Shown here piece by piece: positions 29,361 through 38,918 of a stretch of 42,434 nt of DNA; within the stretch, counting starts at the first letter, position 1; the number at the start of each line of letters is the position of its first letter. This DNA is from WO2-35-19 sp964365465 (GTDB lineage Bacteria; Patescibacteriota; Minisyncoccia; Phycocordibacterales; WO2-35-19). The notes beneath the pieces are model-generated. The model was not told where the DNA came from and made no database searches. It saw only the letters and a program-made list of their open reading frames with translations. Made by a program: the position numbers and the translations under genes. The stretch covers positions 1 to 42,434 of the forward strand of contig CAYIPT010000002.1 in NCBI GenBank assembly GCA_964365465.1. Reading direction: 5' to 3'.

Positions 29361-30929
29361 TTAATAATTATTTTTTTTAATATTTTTTTGTATCTCTTTA
29401 AATTCGGTTTTCAGTTTTTCTTCCTCCTCTTTTGAAATATTTTTGTCATCAAGCATAACAGCCACCCTTTGAAGCTCTTGTTTCATTTTTTTTAATTCAC
29501 TTCTTCTTTCTATTTCTTCTTTTGTTTTTTTAATATCTATTTTAAAGCCATATCTCTCGGCTTCAAAAATCAGCGCTTCTTTCTCGTCTTTAAAATCTTT
29601 TTCTTTTTCTGATTTTTCCATCTTTCCGTCTTTGCTTTTTTCAATTTTTTTAAAATCATTCCAAACATCTTCTTCCCCCACTCTAATTTTTTGGGCTATC
29701 TTTTTTATGAATTGAGTTTTTTCTATTTCACTCTGGATAAGGCGCGCCAGGGGCAAAACATTTTTGGTTATTTCTCTGGTCAAATTTCGGCCCTCATTTT
29801 CTCTAACGGCTTTATTCAAAGCAAAATCCGTAAAATGTTCCGATTCCCGCAGGGCTCTTTTCCATTTCTTTGGATCTTCTTTGACCACCGAAGCCGGATC
29901 TTCTCCTCTGGGCAAGGAGGCGATTTTTGCTTCCATTCCCAAGCTTAAAGCCAATTCAGCCGCCCTCCAAGAAGCTTTTTCTCCAGCCTCATCCGAATCA
30001 TACGCCATAATCACCCGGTTTGAAAGCTTTTGAATTTTTTTTAAATGAAACTCGGTCAAGGCGGTGCCTGAAGAGGCCACGGTATTTAAAACGTCGGCCT
30101 GATGGGACATTACAAGATCCATCTGACCCTCCACCAAAACCGCGTAATCCAATTTGCGGATATAATTTTTGGCAACATTGAATCCGTATAAAACTTCCGA
30201 TTTGTAAAATAATTTTGTTTCCGGAGAATTTAAATACTTAGGTGTTTTCTCATTCTCTTGCATTGCCCTGCCAGAAAAGGCTATTGTTTTTCCGTTAATG
30301 TCAAATATGGGGAACATGAGCCGGTTTCTAAAAGTATCATAGTATTTATTTTCATTTTCCGTCTTTTTTATGAGCCCGACAGAAAGCATTTCTTCTTTGG
30401 AAAATTTTTGATTAATTAAATAATCATGCAAGCTTCTCCATTCGTCCCTGACAAAACCCAAGCGCCATTTTTCTATTGAATTTTTTGCCAGCCCTCTTTT
30501 TTCTAAATATTTCAAAGCTATTTTATTTTCCACAAGTTCTTTTTCAAAAAACTTGGTTGCCTCTTCCATAATTTCGTACATCCTTTCTTTCTCTCTATTT
30601 TCTCTGTCAACTTCTGCCGAATTTTCCGCTCTGAATTTATCCAATTTAACTCCGGCTCTGTCTGCCAAATTTTTTAACGCCTCCTTAAAATCAACACCTT
30701 CAAACTTTTGGACGAAAGAAAAAATATCCCCCTTTTCTCCGCAACCAAAGCAATAAAAACTTTGCCTGGTCGGAGAAATAAAAAAACTGGGCGTTTTCTC
30801 GTTATGAAAGGGGCATTTGGCCTTGAAATTAATCCCCGCCTTCTCTACCTTTATATATCCGGATATAACATCCACAATATTCAGCCGTTCCTTTATTTGT
30901 TCCGTATTTGATGGCATTTTATTATTCAC
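29361..30929 (-). CDS. dnaG: DNA primase
   Basis: The 522-aa protein has the CHC2 zinc finger (CPFHNEKTPSFFISPTRQSF then YCFGCGEKGD), the RNA polymerase core (LEKRGLAKNSIEKWRLGFV and FRNRLMFPIFDINGKTIAFSGR), and the Toprim domain (AVLVEGQMDLVMSHQ and MAYDSDEAGEKAS). Its C-terminal part is short and Lys/Glu-rich, so the helicase-binding domain is reduced compared with the usual 580-600 aa enzyme. It makes RNA primers for replication. It is followed by rpoD 6 bp downstream. The 99-bp upstream gap contains a candidate small RNA on the other strand. Confidence 0.95.
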   Translation of the reverse strand: MNNKMPSNTEQIKERLNIVDVISGYIKVEKAGINFKAKCPFHNEKTPSFFISPTRQSFYCFGCGEKGDIFSFVQKFEGVDFKEALKNLADRAGVKLDKFRAENSAEVDRENREKERMYEIMEEATKFFEKELVENKIALKYLEKRGLAKNSIEKWRLGFVRDEWRSLHDYLINQKFSKEEMLSVGLIKKTENENKYYDTFRNRLMFPIFDINGKTIAFSGRAMQENEKTPKYLNSPETKLFYKSEVLYGFNVAKNYIRKLDYAVLVEGQMDLVMSHQADVLNTVASSGTALTEFHLKKIQKLSNRVIMAYDSDEAGEKASWRAAELALSLGMEAKIASLPRGEDPASVVKEDPKKWKRALRESEHFTDFALNKAVRENEGRNLTREITKNVLPLARLIQSEIEKTQFIKKIAQKIRVGEEDVWNDFKKIEKSKDGKMEKSEKEKDFKDEKEALIFEAERYGFKIDIKKTKEEIERRSELKKMKQELQRVAVMLDDKNISKEEEEKLKTEFKEIQKNIKKNNY

Positions 30930-30939
30930 ACTTTAAAAC

Positions 30940-30967
30940 TTGACATAATTTTTAGTTTTGCTACACT
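30940..30967 (+). promoter_or_regulatory. Consensus promoter of a candidate small RNA
   Basis: TTGACA (30940-30945), 16 nt, TACACT (30962-30967). It faces away from dnaG on the plus strand, and no protein-coding gene follows in that direction. Confidence 0.7.
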
Positions 30968-30973
30968 TTTGCT

Positions 30974-31031
30974 GTAAATGCTTTCCTTGTCGAAAGCCCC
31001 GAGATTCCCCCACAAGGGGGTTTCGTTTTTA
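30974..31031 (+). ncRNA. Candidate small RNA of about 58 nt between dnaG and the rpoBC operon
   Basis: Transcription from the promoter at 30940-30967 should begin near 30974 and end at the T tract of an intrinsic terminator. Two hairpins are visible: CTTTC/GAAAG (30981-30985, 30992-30996), and CCCCC-ACAA-GGGGG (31007-31020) extended by CGAGA/TTTCG with a TT bulge, followed by TTTTT (31026-31030). No ORF of useful length is inside. The RNA lies antisense to the last bases of the Nudix-PemK gene. Function unknown. Confidence 0.5.
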
Positions 31032-31808
31032 TACAATATTTCCCATTTTTAATTTTATTTCTTTGAGCTCATCATTATCAATTTTACCCATAAATCTTAA
31101 CAATCTTTTTGCATCAAAAAGCCTAATTTGGGATAAAATCAAAGTTGAGCCGGAAAAAGAAATTAACCCGTGATAATATTTACCCCCTTTCTCTTCATTA
31201 GATGTTAATGGAATTCCTAAAAATATATTATTGTTAAACTTTCTTACTATCAAAACAGGTCGTTCATAATCAGAATGTTTTCCATCCTCTTCATCTCCTA
31301 TATTTTTACCTATAGAGGCGAGCCAAATTTCTCCTTTTTGAAAATAAACTCGTTCCCTGTTAGAAAGTTCTTTTTTCTTAATATTCCATTTGTCATAATT
31401 TTGATCCATAGAAGATTTTAAATTCACAATTATTTTCAAAATATCTTTATTAAGAAAATTCTCGGGTATTTTTTTGAGATTAAACCACCCCCACTCCTTA
31501 AATTTTTCCGGTTCCATCAAAATTGGCTCTTCTTTTGTTTCGCACAAAAAAACATAAACTTTGTCTCCTTCTTTCGCTCCAGCCACAATCCCAAGTTCTT
31601 CTTTTATTTCAAAATTTTTAACCCCAATTTCTTCTTCAACTTCTCGTCTCAATGTAGTTTTTACATTTTCCCCTTCGTCACATCTTCCTCCTGGTGTGGT
31701 CCAAAAATCTCCATCTTTGTATTGCTTGGTTTTGTAATTACGCAAACCAAGCAAGACATTTTTGTCTCTTATAAAAATTCCCGCGGTGCATATTGGCGAA
31801 CGAGCCAT
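31029..31808 (-). CDS. Nudix hydrolase fused to a PemK/MazF-type RNase domain
   Basis: The 259-aa protein has a complete Nudix box at 41-63 (G41-x5-E47-x7-R55-E56-x2-E59-E60-x-G62) and, from about residue 134, a PemK/MazF-like domain: YDKWNIKKKELSN, FQKGEIWLASIGKNIGDEE, RPVLIVRKF, FLGIPLT, and LSQIRLFDAKRLLRFMG. In other bacteria the second part is a stand-alone mRNA-cleaving toxin. Met134 (ATG at 31409) could be an internal start but has no ribosome-binding site. No antitoxin gene is adjacent. It follows rpoC by 11 bp, so it is transcribed with RNA polymerase genes. Confidence 0.82.
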   Translation of the reverse strand: MARSPICTAGIFIRDKNVLLGLRNYKTKQYKDGDFWTTPGGRCDEGENVKTTLRREVEEEIGVKNFEIKEELGIVAGAKEGDKVYVFLCETKEEPILMEPEKFKEWGWFNLKKIPENFLNKDILKIIVNLKSSMDQNYDKWNIKKKELSNRERVYFQKGEIWLASIGKNIGDEEDGKHSDYERPVLIVRKFNNNIFLGIPLTSNEEKGGKYYHGLISFSGSTLILSQIRLFDAKRLLRFMGKIDNDELKEIKLKMGNIV

Positions 31809-31819
31809 AATTTTTTATT

Positions 31820-34800
31820 TCAATTTCCTTGATCCAACTCCTTTTGCAGTTCTTTGATCATATTGTATTTTTCGCTGCCGGGGAAGCCGGAACCGGCGGG
31901 GATGAGTCGGCCGATGATGACATTTTCTTTAAGGCCTTTTAGTTCGTCTTCGGTGCCGCGCAGGGCGTTTTGAATAAGCATTCTGGTTGTGTGTTGGAAC
32001 GATGCGGAAGAAAGGAAACTTTTTCTGGAAAGAGAAACTTCCGTAATGCCCAAAAGCAAAGCCTCCGCTTTGGCCTCTTCCCCACCCGCTTCTTTGACTG
32101 CGTCATTTTCTCTTATGAAATTGCTTTGGGCGACGATGTCCCCTTGGGAAAATCTCGTCTCGCCTGAAGTTTTTATTTTTCTTCTAGAAAACATTTGTTT
32201 GATAATAACCTCAATGTGTTTTCTGGAAACCGGTTCTCCTTGCAGCTCGTATATTTTTGTTATTTCGTGAATAATATAATTTTGGGTTTTTTCCTTGCCG
32301 GCATATTTGAACAATTCATCCAAATCAACGGAGCCGTCAGTCAGCAAATCGCCCTTGTTCACCTTATCTCCCGTTTTAACCAAAACTACCCGATGATAAT
32401 TTGCCAGATATTCGGTATTGGATTTGCCCTGTTTTTTGCTAGCCGGTTTTTCCGCTTCTTCCGGCAAAATTGTTATTATTTTATCTTTGCCGTCCACTTT
32501 TATTTCGCTCACTATGCCGTCCACTTTGCAGACCACTGCTGGATTTTTAGGGGGCCTATTTTCAAAGACCTCTTCCACTCTTGGCAAACCTTGGGTGATG
32601 TCTCCGCCAACCGAAGCGGTACCGCCGGCATGGAAAGTGCGCATAGTTAACTGAGTGCCCGGTTCGCCTATGGCTTGAGCGGCCACGGTGCCGATAGCTT
32701 CTCCCAATTCAATTATTTTATTTTTTCCAAGATCGGCTCCGTAGCAGTGAATGCAAATGCCATCCAATGTCTTGCATGTAAGCGGTGATCTGACCAATAC
32801 ATTTTCCACTCCGGCCGCCTCTATTTTAGCGGCATCATCGCGGGAAAGAAAATGATTTCTTTTAAATAAAACATTTCCCCCTTTGTCCTTGAGATCCTCC
32901 GCCAAAAATCTGCCCTTGGCTATTTTGGCTATGGAAACTTCAATACCAGAAGAAGTTATTTTGGAAAGGATTACCCCTTCTTTGCTGCCGCAATCTTCTT
33001 CGGTAATCAAACAATCCTGAGCTACGTCAAAAAGTTTTCTGGTCAAATAACCGGCCTTGGCGGTGTTTAGGGCGGTGTCGGCCATGCCTTTTCTGGCGCC
33101 GTGGGTGGTGATGAAATATTCTATGGGCGTCAAACCCTCTTTGTTTGAAGAAATTATAGGAAAGTCAATGGTTTCTCCGGCGGTGTTGACAATCAACCCT
33201 TTCATACCGGCCATCTGGGTCAATTGGCCCATAGAACCTCTGGCACCTGATTTCACCAAGTCATAAACAGAACCCCTTTTATCCATGGACTCCTGCATTG
33301 ATTTTTCAATCTCATTTTTGGTGGCTGTCCATATTTCAATATTTTTGGCCCTTTTTTCATTATGTGAAAGCAATCCCGTATCATACTGCTCTTGAACTAA
33401 AGCCACTTTTTCTTTGGTCCCATCCACAATTTCATATTTATTTTTAGGTACCACCACATCCGAGATGCTCCATGTTATACCCGAAACAGTAGCGTAGTGG
33501 AAACCGAATTCTTTTATTTTGTCCATAATGGGCGGTATGGACTCTATGCCGTATTTATGAATAAGGTCGTCAACCATGAGAGCTAATTTTTTCTTGTCTA
33601 TTTCCGCGTTAACGAAAGGATAATCATTAGGCAAAACGGCATTAAACAAAAGCCGGCCGACACTTGTTTCAAATAATTCATTATTGAATTTTGCATACTT
33701 GGGGGAATCAGTACCCAAGACCTTTATTTTGGCTCTGTAATCAACAACATCAAAATCATGGGCGGTGATGGCTCGGTTAGGAGTCGGAAATATCATACCC
33801 TCGCCTTTTTCCCCGTTTACTTCCTTGGTCATCCAGTAACATCCGAGAATTATATCCAACAATTTGTTTGAAATGGTCGGATCGCCGCTACCCGGCTTCA
33901 AAATATTTTTATCCGAGGCCATTATCATTTTGGCTTCCAGCTGGGCTTCGGGAGAGAGGGGCACATGGACGGCCATCTGGTCGCCGTCAAAATCGGCATT
34001 AAAAGCGTTACAAACCAGAGGATGCACCCGAATGGCATTACCCTCAATTAAAATCGGTTTGAAGGCCTGAATACCAAGCCGGTGCAAAGTTGGCGCTCTG
34101 TTCAAGAGAACATATTTATCTTTTATAACTTCTTCCAAAATGGCCCAAACTTCTGGTATGGCATCATCAATCAAACGACTGGCGCCTCGGACATTGTAAG
34201 CCAACTCCTGTTTCAGGACTTGCGATATGACAAATGGCTTGAAAAGTTCCAAAGCCATATGCTTAGGCAAACCGCATTGGTGAAGTTTCAATTCCGGACC
34301 GACAACGATAACTGACCGTCCCGAGTAGTCAACCCTTTTGCCCAAAAGATTTTGGCGAAACAATCCCCGTTTGCCTTTCAAATTATCTGCCAGCGATTTC
34401 AATTCCCTGGTCTTGTTTGAGGAAACCGTCTGGTCTTTGTTGTTGTGCCTGATGGAATTATCAATCAAAGCATCCACTGCCTCCTGTAGAATTCTTTTTT
34501 CATTTCTCAAAATAACATCCGGCGCGTTTATTTCTTTAAGTTTTTTTAATCGATTGTTTCTGTTTATAACTCTTCGGTAGAGGTCGTTGACATCTGAAGT
34601 GGCGTATCTGCCCCCATCAAGGGGCACCATAGGCCGCATAGCTGGAGGAATAACCGGTATTCTGGTCAGGAACATCCATTCTGGCCTGGTATTTGATCTT
34701 ATCATGGCCTGAATAACCGAAAGCCTCTTAGTGATTTTTATTGACTCGGCGGACTTTGAACTTTCCAATTCTTTTTTTATATTTTCTTCCAAAACTTTCA

Positions 34801-35488
34801 GATCTATGGTTTTGAAAATATCATAAATTGCCTCCGCTCCTATTTCAGCCTCAAAAAACGCGCCGTATTTTATGGAATAATTATGGTAGGCTACCTCGTC
34901 TATGACCTTGCCTTGGGCAATGCTTTCTATTTCTCTTTTGGTTGAAAGCAGCTTTTCTTTTAGTTCGTCTTTTTTCGTTTCCTCCGTTATCTGTTTTATT
35001 TTTGATTTGAATTCTGCATCCAGGTCGCGCAAAATATTTTGTTTTTCTTCAGCCGAGACCTTGGTGATAATATAGCCGGCGAAATAAATAACTTTTTCTA
35101 TGTCAGCCGCGGTCACATCAAGAAGTAAAGCGATGCGGGAAGGCATGCTTTTCAAAAACCAAATATGAGCCACTGGCGCCGCCAGATCAATATGGCCCAT
35201 TCTTTCCCTCCGAACGATGGAACGGGTAATTTCCACTCCGCATTTCTCGCAAACAATACCTTTGTATCTGATGCCTTTATATTTTCCGCAATAACACTCA
35301 TAGTCCTTGTCTGGACCGAAAGTTTTCTCGTCAAAGAGACCATGTCTCTCGCTTCTCTGGGTGCGATAATTTATGGTTTCCGGTTTGGTCACCTCTCCGA
35401 ATGACCAGCTTTTTATCACTTCCGGAGAAGCCAAGGAAAGCCGCATTAAATCAAAGTCCGTATTTGAATTTTGGTTTCTATTTTGCAT
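31820..35488 (-). CDS. rpoC: RNA polymerase beta' subunit
   Basis: The 1222-aa protein has the N-terminal zinc site CYCGKYKGIRYKGIVCEKCG, LLGKRVDYSGRSVIVVGP, the catalytic NADFDGDQMAVHVPLS, the trigger-loop region (TAKAGYLTRKLFDVAQD) and the second zinc site (CKTLDGICIHCYG), then GEPGTQLTMRTFHAGG. It forms the active centre of RNA polymerase with beta. It follows rpoB by 3 bp. The overall length fits bacteria without large lineage insertions. Confidence 0.97.
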   Translation of the reverse strand: MQNRNQNSNTDFDLMRLSLASPEVIKSWSFGEVTKPETINYRTQRSERHGLFDEKTFGPDKDYECYCGKYKGIRYKGIVCEKCGVEITRSIVRRERMGHIDLAAPVAHIWFLKSMPSRIALLLDVTAADIEKVIYFAGYIITKVSAEEKQNILRDLDAEFKSKIKQITEETKKDELKEKLLSTKREIESIAQGKVIDEVAYHNYSIKYGAFFEAEIGAEAIYDIFKTIDLKVLEENIKKELESSKSAESIKITKRLSVIQAMIRSNTRPEWMFLTRIPVIPPAMRPMVPLDGGRYATSDVNDLYRRVINRNNRLKKLKEINAPDVILRNEKRILQEAVDALIDNSIRHNNKDQTVSSNKTRELKSLADNLKGKRGLFRQNLLGKRVDYSGRSVIVVGPELKLHQCGLPKHMALELFKPFVISQVLKQELAYNVRGASRLIDDAIPEVWAILEEVIKDKYVLLNRAPTLHRLGIQAFKPILIEGNAIRVHPLVCNAFNADFDGDQMAVHVPLSPEAQLEAKMIMASDKNILKPGSGDPTISNKLLDIILGCYWMTKEVNGEKGEGMIFPTPNRAITAHDFDVVDYRAKIKVLGTDSPKYAKFNNELFETSVGRLLFNAVLPNDYPFVNAEIDKKKLALMVDDLIHKYGIESIPPIMDKIKEFGFHYATVSGITWSISDVVVPKNKYEIVDGTKEKVALVQEQYDTGLLSHNEKRAKNIEIWTATKNEIEKSMQESMDKRGSVYDLVKSGARGSMGQLTQMAGMKGLIVNTAGETIDFPIISSNKEGLTPIEYFITTHGARKGMADTALNTAKAGYLTRKLFDVAQDCLITEEDCGSKEGVILSKITSSGIEVSIAKIAKGRFLAEDLKDKGGNVLFKRNHFLSRDDAAKIEAAGVENVLVRSPLTCKTLDGICIHCYGADLGKNKIIELGEAIGTVAAQAIGEPGTQLTMRTFHAGGTASVGGDITQGLPRVEEVFENRPPKNPAVVCKVDGIVSEIKVDGKDKIITILPEEAEKPASKKQGKSNTEYLANYHRVVLVKTGDKVNKGDLLTDGSVDLDELFKYAGKEKTQNYIIHEITKIYELQGEPVSRKHIEVIIKQMFSRRKIKTSGETRFSQGDIVAQSNFIRENDAVKEAGGEEAKAEALLLGITEVSLSRKSFLSSASFQHTTRMLIQNALRGTEDELKGLKENVIIGRLIPAGSGFPGSEKYNMIKELQKELDQGN

Positions 35489-35491
35489 TTT

Positions 35492-38400
35492 TTATAAATT
35501 ATTATTTTTTTCCAAGAGTTCTATATTCAAGGCCAGTCCCCTTAAATTATTAACAAGAACATTAAAGGCTGCCGGCAAATTTTCTCCCTTTATTCTTTCG
35601 CCCTTGACAATAGCGTCAAAGGCGGCGCTTCGGCCTAAAATATCATCTGATTTTATGGTAAGCATTTCTCGTAATGTGTAGGCAACACCGTGTCCCAAAA
35701 GCGCCCAGACCTCCATTTCTCCAAATCTTTGTCCACCACCCTGGGCTTTTCCGCCCAATGGTTGTTGAGTGATAAGGGAGTAGGGACCAATAGAACGCAT
35801 GTGTATCTTGTCTTCCACCATGTGGTCAAGTTTGAGAATATACATATATCCTATGGCTGTTTCTTGTTTGAAGGCCTCTCCGGTTCGGCCGTCATAAAGC
35901 TGAACTTTGCCGTTTTTATTCCACCCGGCCTTTTTTAATTCTTCTTCTATTTCTTCATCAGTGGCGCCGGCAAAAGGAGGCACAATGGCCTGATAACCGA
36001 GAGTTTTGGCGGCTAATCCCAAATGCATTTCCAATATTTGGCCCAAGTTCATGCGGCTCGGCACCCCGAGCGGAGTGAGAATAACATCAATAGGCGTGCC
36101 GTCGGCCATATAAGGCATATCTTCGGCTGGCAATATTTTTGAAATGACTCCTTTGTTGCCATGGCGGCCAGCTAATTTGTCTCCAACGGAAACATTTCTG
36201 ATTTGGGCGATTTCTATGTGAATTCTTTTTATAATTCCGGATTCAAGTTTATCGCCCTTCTCTCTGCTAAAGATCTGAACATTTATGATTCGACCTCTCT
36301 TGCCTCCCTCCATTCTTTTGGAAGTATCTTTGACATCGCGAGCTTTTTCTCCAAAAAGAGAACGCAATAATCTTTCTTCGGGAGTGAGCTGGCTTTCTCC
36401 TTTTGGCGTAATTTTGCCGACCAAAATATCTCCCGAATTAACCTCGGCTCCCACTCTGACAACGCCGTCCTCAGCCAAATTTTTAAGTTTAGCTTCGCCA
36501 ACATTCGGTATGTCGCAAGTGGTTACTTCCGGTCCCAGTTTGGTGTCGCGTACGCTTACTACCACCTCATCTATATGTATTGAAGTGAACTTGCTGTTCT
36601 TGATAAGATTTTCAGAAAGAATAATGGCATCTTCATAATTTGATCCTGACCAGGACAAAAAGGCAATCAGAACATTTTGACCCAAAGCCATTTCTCCTTG
36701 CACCGATGTTAAGGTGTCGACTAAAATGTCTCCGCGTTTTACATGGTCGCCGACATTAACAATAGGTCTTTGGTGGAAGCAGGTGGCGCTGTTTGTTTTG
36801 GCAAAGTTTATAAGTTGATATCCGGTTTTAATGTTTTTGGCTTCGGTAATTTCAATTAATCTGCCGTCTACTTTTGAGACGACACCGTCATTCAGAGCTA
36901 TAATCAGTCGGCCAGTGTCTTTCATGGCTGAACTCTCTATACCAGTAGCTACCAAGGCTGCCTCTGGCTCTACGCAAGGCGTGGCTTGTTTTTGCATGTT
37001 GGAACCCATGAGTGCTCGGTTAGCATCATCGTGATTCAAAAATGGAATTAACGAAGTGGCTATGGAAAAGGCCTGATTGGTAGCTATATCCACGTAATCA
37101 ATCTTGGATTTTGGTATCAAATCGGGCATGCCGTTAAGGCGGGCTTCAACCATTTCTTCTTTTATGTTGCCGTGCTCGTCTTTTTCTATGGTGGCGTGGG
37201 TGATGGCAAATTTTTCTTCTTCCAAAGCGTTCAAGTATTCTATTTCACCGGTCAGTTTGCCGTTTTTAACTTTGACATAAGGGGTTTCAATCATGCCGAA
37301 TTCGTTTATGCGCGCATAAAGAGCCAGGTGCAGAATTAAACCGATATTCGGGCCTTCAGGAGTATGAATAGGACAAAGTCGTCCGTAATGGGAAGGGTGG
37401 ACATCACGCACTTCAAAACCGGCTCGGGAACGATTAAGACCTCCGGGACCTAAAGCAGAAAGTTGTCGTAAATGCTCAATTTCAGCCAGAGGATTTTCTT
37501 GACCCATAAATTGAGAAAGCTGGTTGGTGGTGAAAAATTCCTTAAGTCGAGCTTGTAGTGGCTTGGGCATTATAAATTGAATAGGCAAAGTGACATCAGT
37601 ATCTACCGTAGACATTCTGTTTTGCATGTTGCGTTTTATTTGAGCCATGCCGATACGGAATTTTTGTTGCATCATTTCTCCCACATATCTGACTCTTCTG
37701 CTTCCCAAATGATCTATATCATCTTCTATAGAATTAGGAGTGATATTCAGAGATATAATTTGATTTATAACCAATCTCAAATCGTCAATATTCAAAGTTC
37801 TCCTGTCTGAACCTTTTCCGCTGATCGGCAAATTGAATCTGGAATTGAATCTGAATCGGCCCACTTTTTGCAAATCATATCTCTCGGGACCGAATAAATT
37901 TTTGAAAAATTCTTTGGCATTATCAGCGGTGGCCAAGTCGCCGTCTCTCAGTCGCCTGTAAATTTCAATAAAAGATTCGTCCGCAGTTTTGGCGTGGTCT
38001 TTAACAAAAGATCTTTCCAAATATTCTTTGGCGTCTTTGTTATCTTTAAAGAGGTTGTAAATTTCAGAATCGGTTTCGGCCCCGAAAGCTCGCAGAAGAG
38101 AGGTAACTGAAAACTTTCTTTTTCTGTCAATGCGGACATAAATCGCTTTATCAACATCGGTTTCAATCTCTATCCAGGCGCCGCGAGCGGGAATTATTTT
38201 AGCCCCGAATAAGGTCTTGCCCTTTACCTCCAAACTGGTAAAAAAAGCGCCAAAGGATCGGGCCAGCTGAGGCACAATAACCCGCTCAACCCCGCTCACT
38301 ATAAAAGTGCCATGCGAAGTCATCATTGGAAAATCAGCCATAAAAAGCTCTTGTTCCTTTTCAACATTTAATGTCTTATTTGTCAGGCGCACCTTAACTT

Positions 38401-38662
38401 TAAGCGGCGCTTCGTAGGAAAGTTTTTTTTCTTTGGCGTAATACTCGTCGTATTTGGGCTTCTCCAGTTCAAAGCCCAAAAATTCAAACTTGAATTTTTT
38501 ACTGGAAAAATCATTTATAACCGCAAATTCATCAAACACTTCTTTTATGCCTTTCTCAACCAGCCAATTAAACGACTCTACCTGATCTTTTACCAGGTTT
38601 GGAATTGGCACCAATGATTTCCTAAACTTACTAAAATATTTTTTAGGCAATACTTTATCCAT
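35492..38662 (-). CDS. rpoB: RNA polymerase beta subunit
   Basis: The 1056-aa protein has the rifampicin-region blocks (LSQFMGQENPLAEIEHLRQLSALGPGGLNRSRAGFEVRDVHPSHYGRLCPIHTPEGPNIGLI), EDAIILSE, KLAGRHGNKGVISKI, and the C-terminal GGKAQGGGQRFGEMEVWAL. It is short compared with 1150-1340 aa in most bacteria, lacking lineage inserts. It is the first gene of rpoB-rpoC-(Nudix-PemK) and is preceded by a promoter and long leader, without the usual rplJL genes upstream. Confidence 0.97.
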   Translation of the reverse strand: MDKVLPKKYFSKFRKSLVPIPNLVKDQVESFNWLVEKGIKEVFDEFAVINDFSSKKFKFEFLGFELEKPKYDEYYAKEKKLSYEAPLKVKVRLTNKTLNVEKEQELFMADFPMMTSHGTFIVSGVERVIVPQLARSFGAFFTSLEVKGKTLFGAKIIPARGAWIEIETDVDKAIYVRIDRKRKFSVTSLLRAFGAETDSEIYNLFKDNKDAKEYLERSFVKDHAKTADESFIEIYRRLRDGDLATADNAKEFFKNLFGPERYDLQKVGRFRFNSRFNLPISGKGSDRRTLNIDDLRLVINQIISLNITPNSIEDDIDHLGSRRVRYVGEMMQQKFRIGMAQIKRNMQNRMSTVDTDVTLPIQFIMPKPLQARLKEFFTTNQLSQFMGQENPLAEIEHLRQLSALGPGGLNRSRAGFEVRDVHPSHYGRLCPIHTPEGPNIGLILHLALYARINEFGMIETPYVKVKNGKLTGEIEYLNALEEEKFAITHATIEKDEHGNIKEEMVEARLNGMPDLIPKSKIDYVDIATNQAFSIATSLIPFLNHDDANRALMGSNMQKQATPCVEPEAALVATGIESSAMKDTGRLIIALNDGVVSKVDGRLIEITEAKNIKTGYQLINFAKTNSATCFHQRPIVNVGDHVKRGDILVDTLTSVQGEMALGQNVLIAFLSWSGSNYEDAIILSENLIKNSKFTSIHIDEVVVSVRDTKLGPEVTTCDIPNVGEAKLKNLAEDGVVRVGAEVNSGDILVGKITPKGESQLTPEERLLRSLFGEKARDVKDTSKRMEGGKRGRIINVQIFSREKGDKLESGIIKRIHIEIAQIRNVSVGDKLAGRHGNKGVISKILPAEDMPYMADGTPIDVILTPLGVPSRMNLGQILEMHLGLAAKTLGYQAIVPPFAGATDEEIEEELKKAGWNKNGKVQLYDGRTGEAFKQETAIGYMYILKLDHMVEDKIHMRSIGPYSLITQQPLGGKAQGGGQRFGEMEVWALLGHGVAYTLREMLTIKSDDILGRSAAFDAIVKGERIKGENLPAAFNVLVNNLRGLALNIELLEKNNNL

Positions 38663-38884
38663 ATTTATTAAAAATTAATTCTATCCACAAAAAAACACAC
38701 CCCAAGCTTCTTGGGATTTTTTATCTCCCCCGTTTTTTAACTATTTATGGTTTTATAAGTCAAATCGTAGGATTCCGCTTGTAAAACATAGCTGTTTTTG
38801 GATATGAACAGCCCGCCATTGACAAGCCATAACTCAATCAATCAATGTTAAGCACTAGTATATACTTCTCAAAAATCTTGTCAA
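38663..38884 (-). promoter_or_regulatory. rpoB promoter and structured leader of about 190 nt
   Basis: Minus strand TTGACA (38884-38879), 16 nt, TATACT (38862-38857) gives a start near 38850. The leader to the rpoB ATG has two hairpins: GCTGTT/AACAGC (38791-38812) and CCCAAG-AAG-CTTGGG (38701-38715), the latter followed by GTGTGTTTTTTT, as in an attenuator. A 25-codon ORF (ATG at 38830, MACQWRAVHIQKQ at its start) lies in it without a clear ribosome-binding site. The rest of the gap to 38918 is AT-rich with nothing to report. Confidence 0.6.
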
Positions 38885-38918
38885 CCCCCTTAGAGATCCA
38901 AATTTGTGGATAAGGAAT

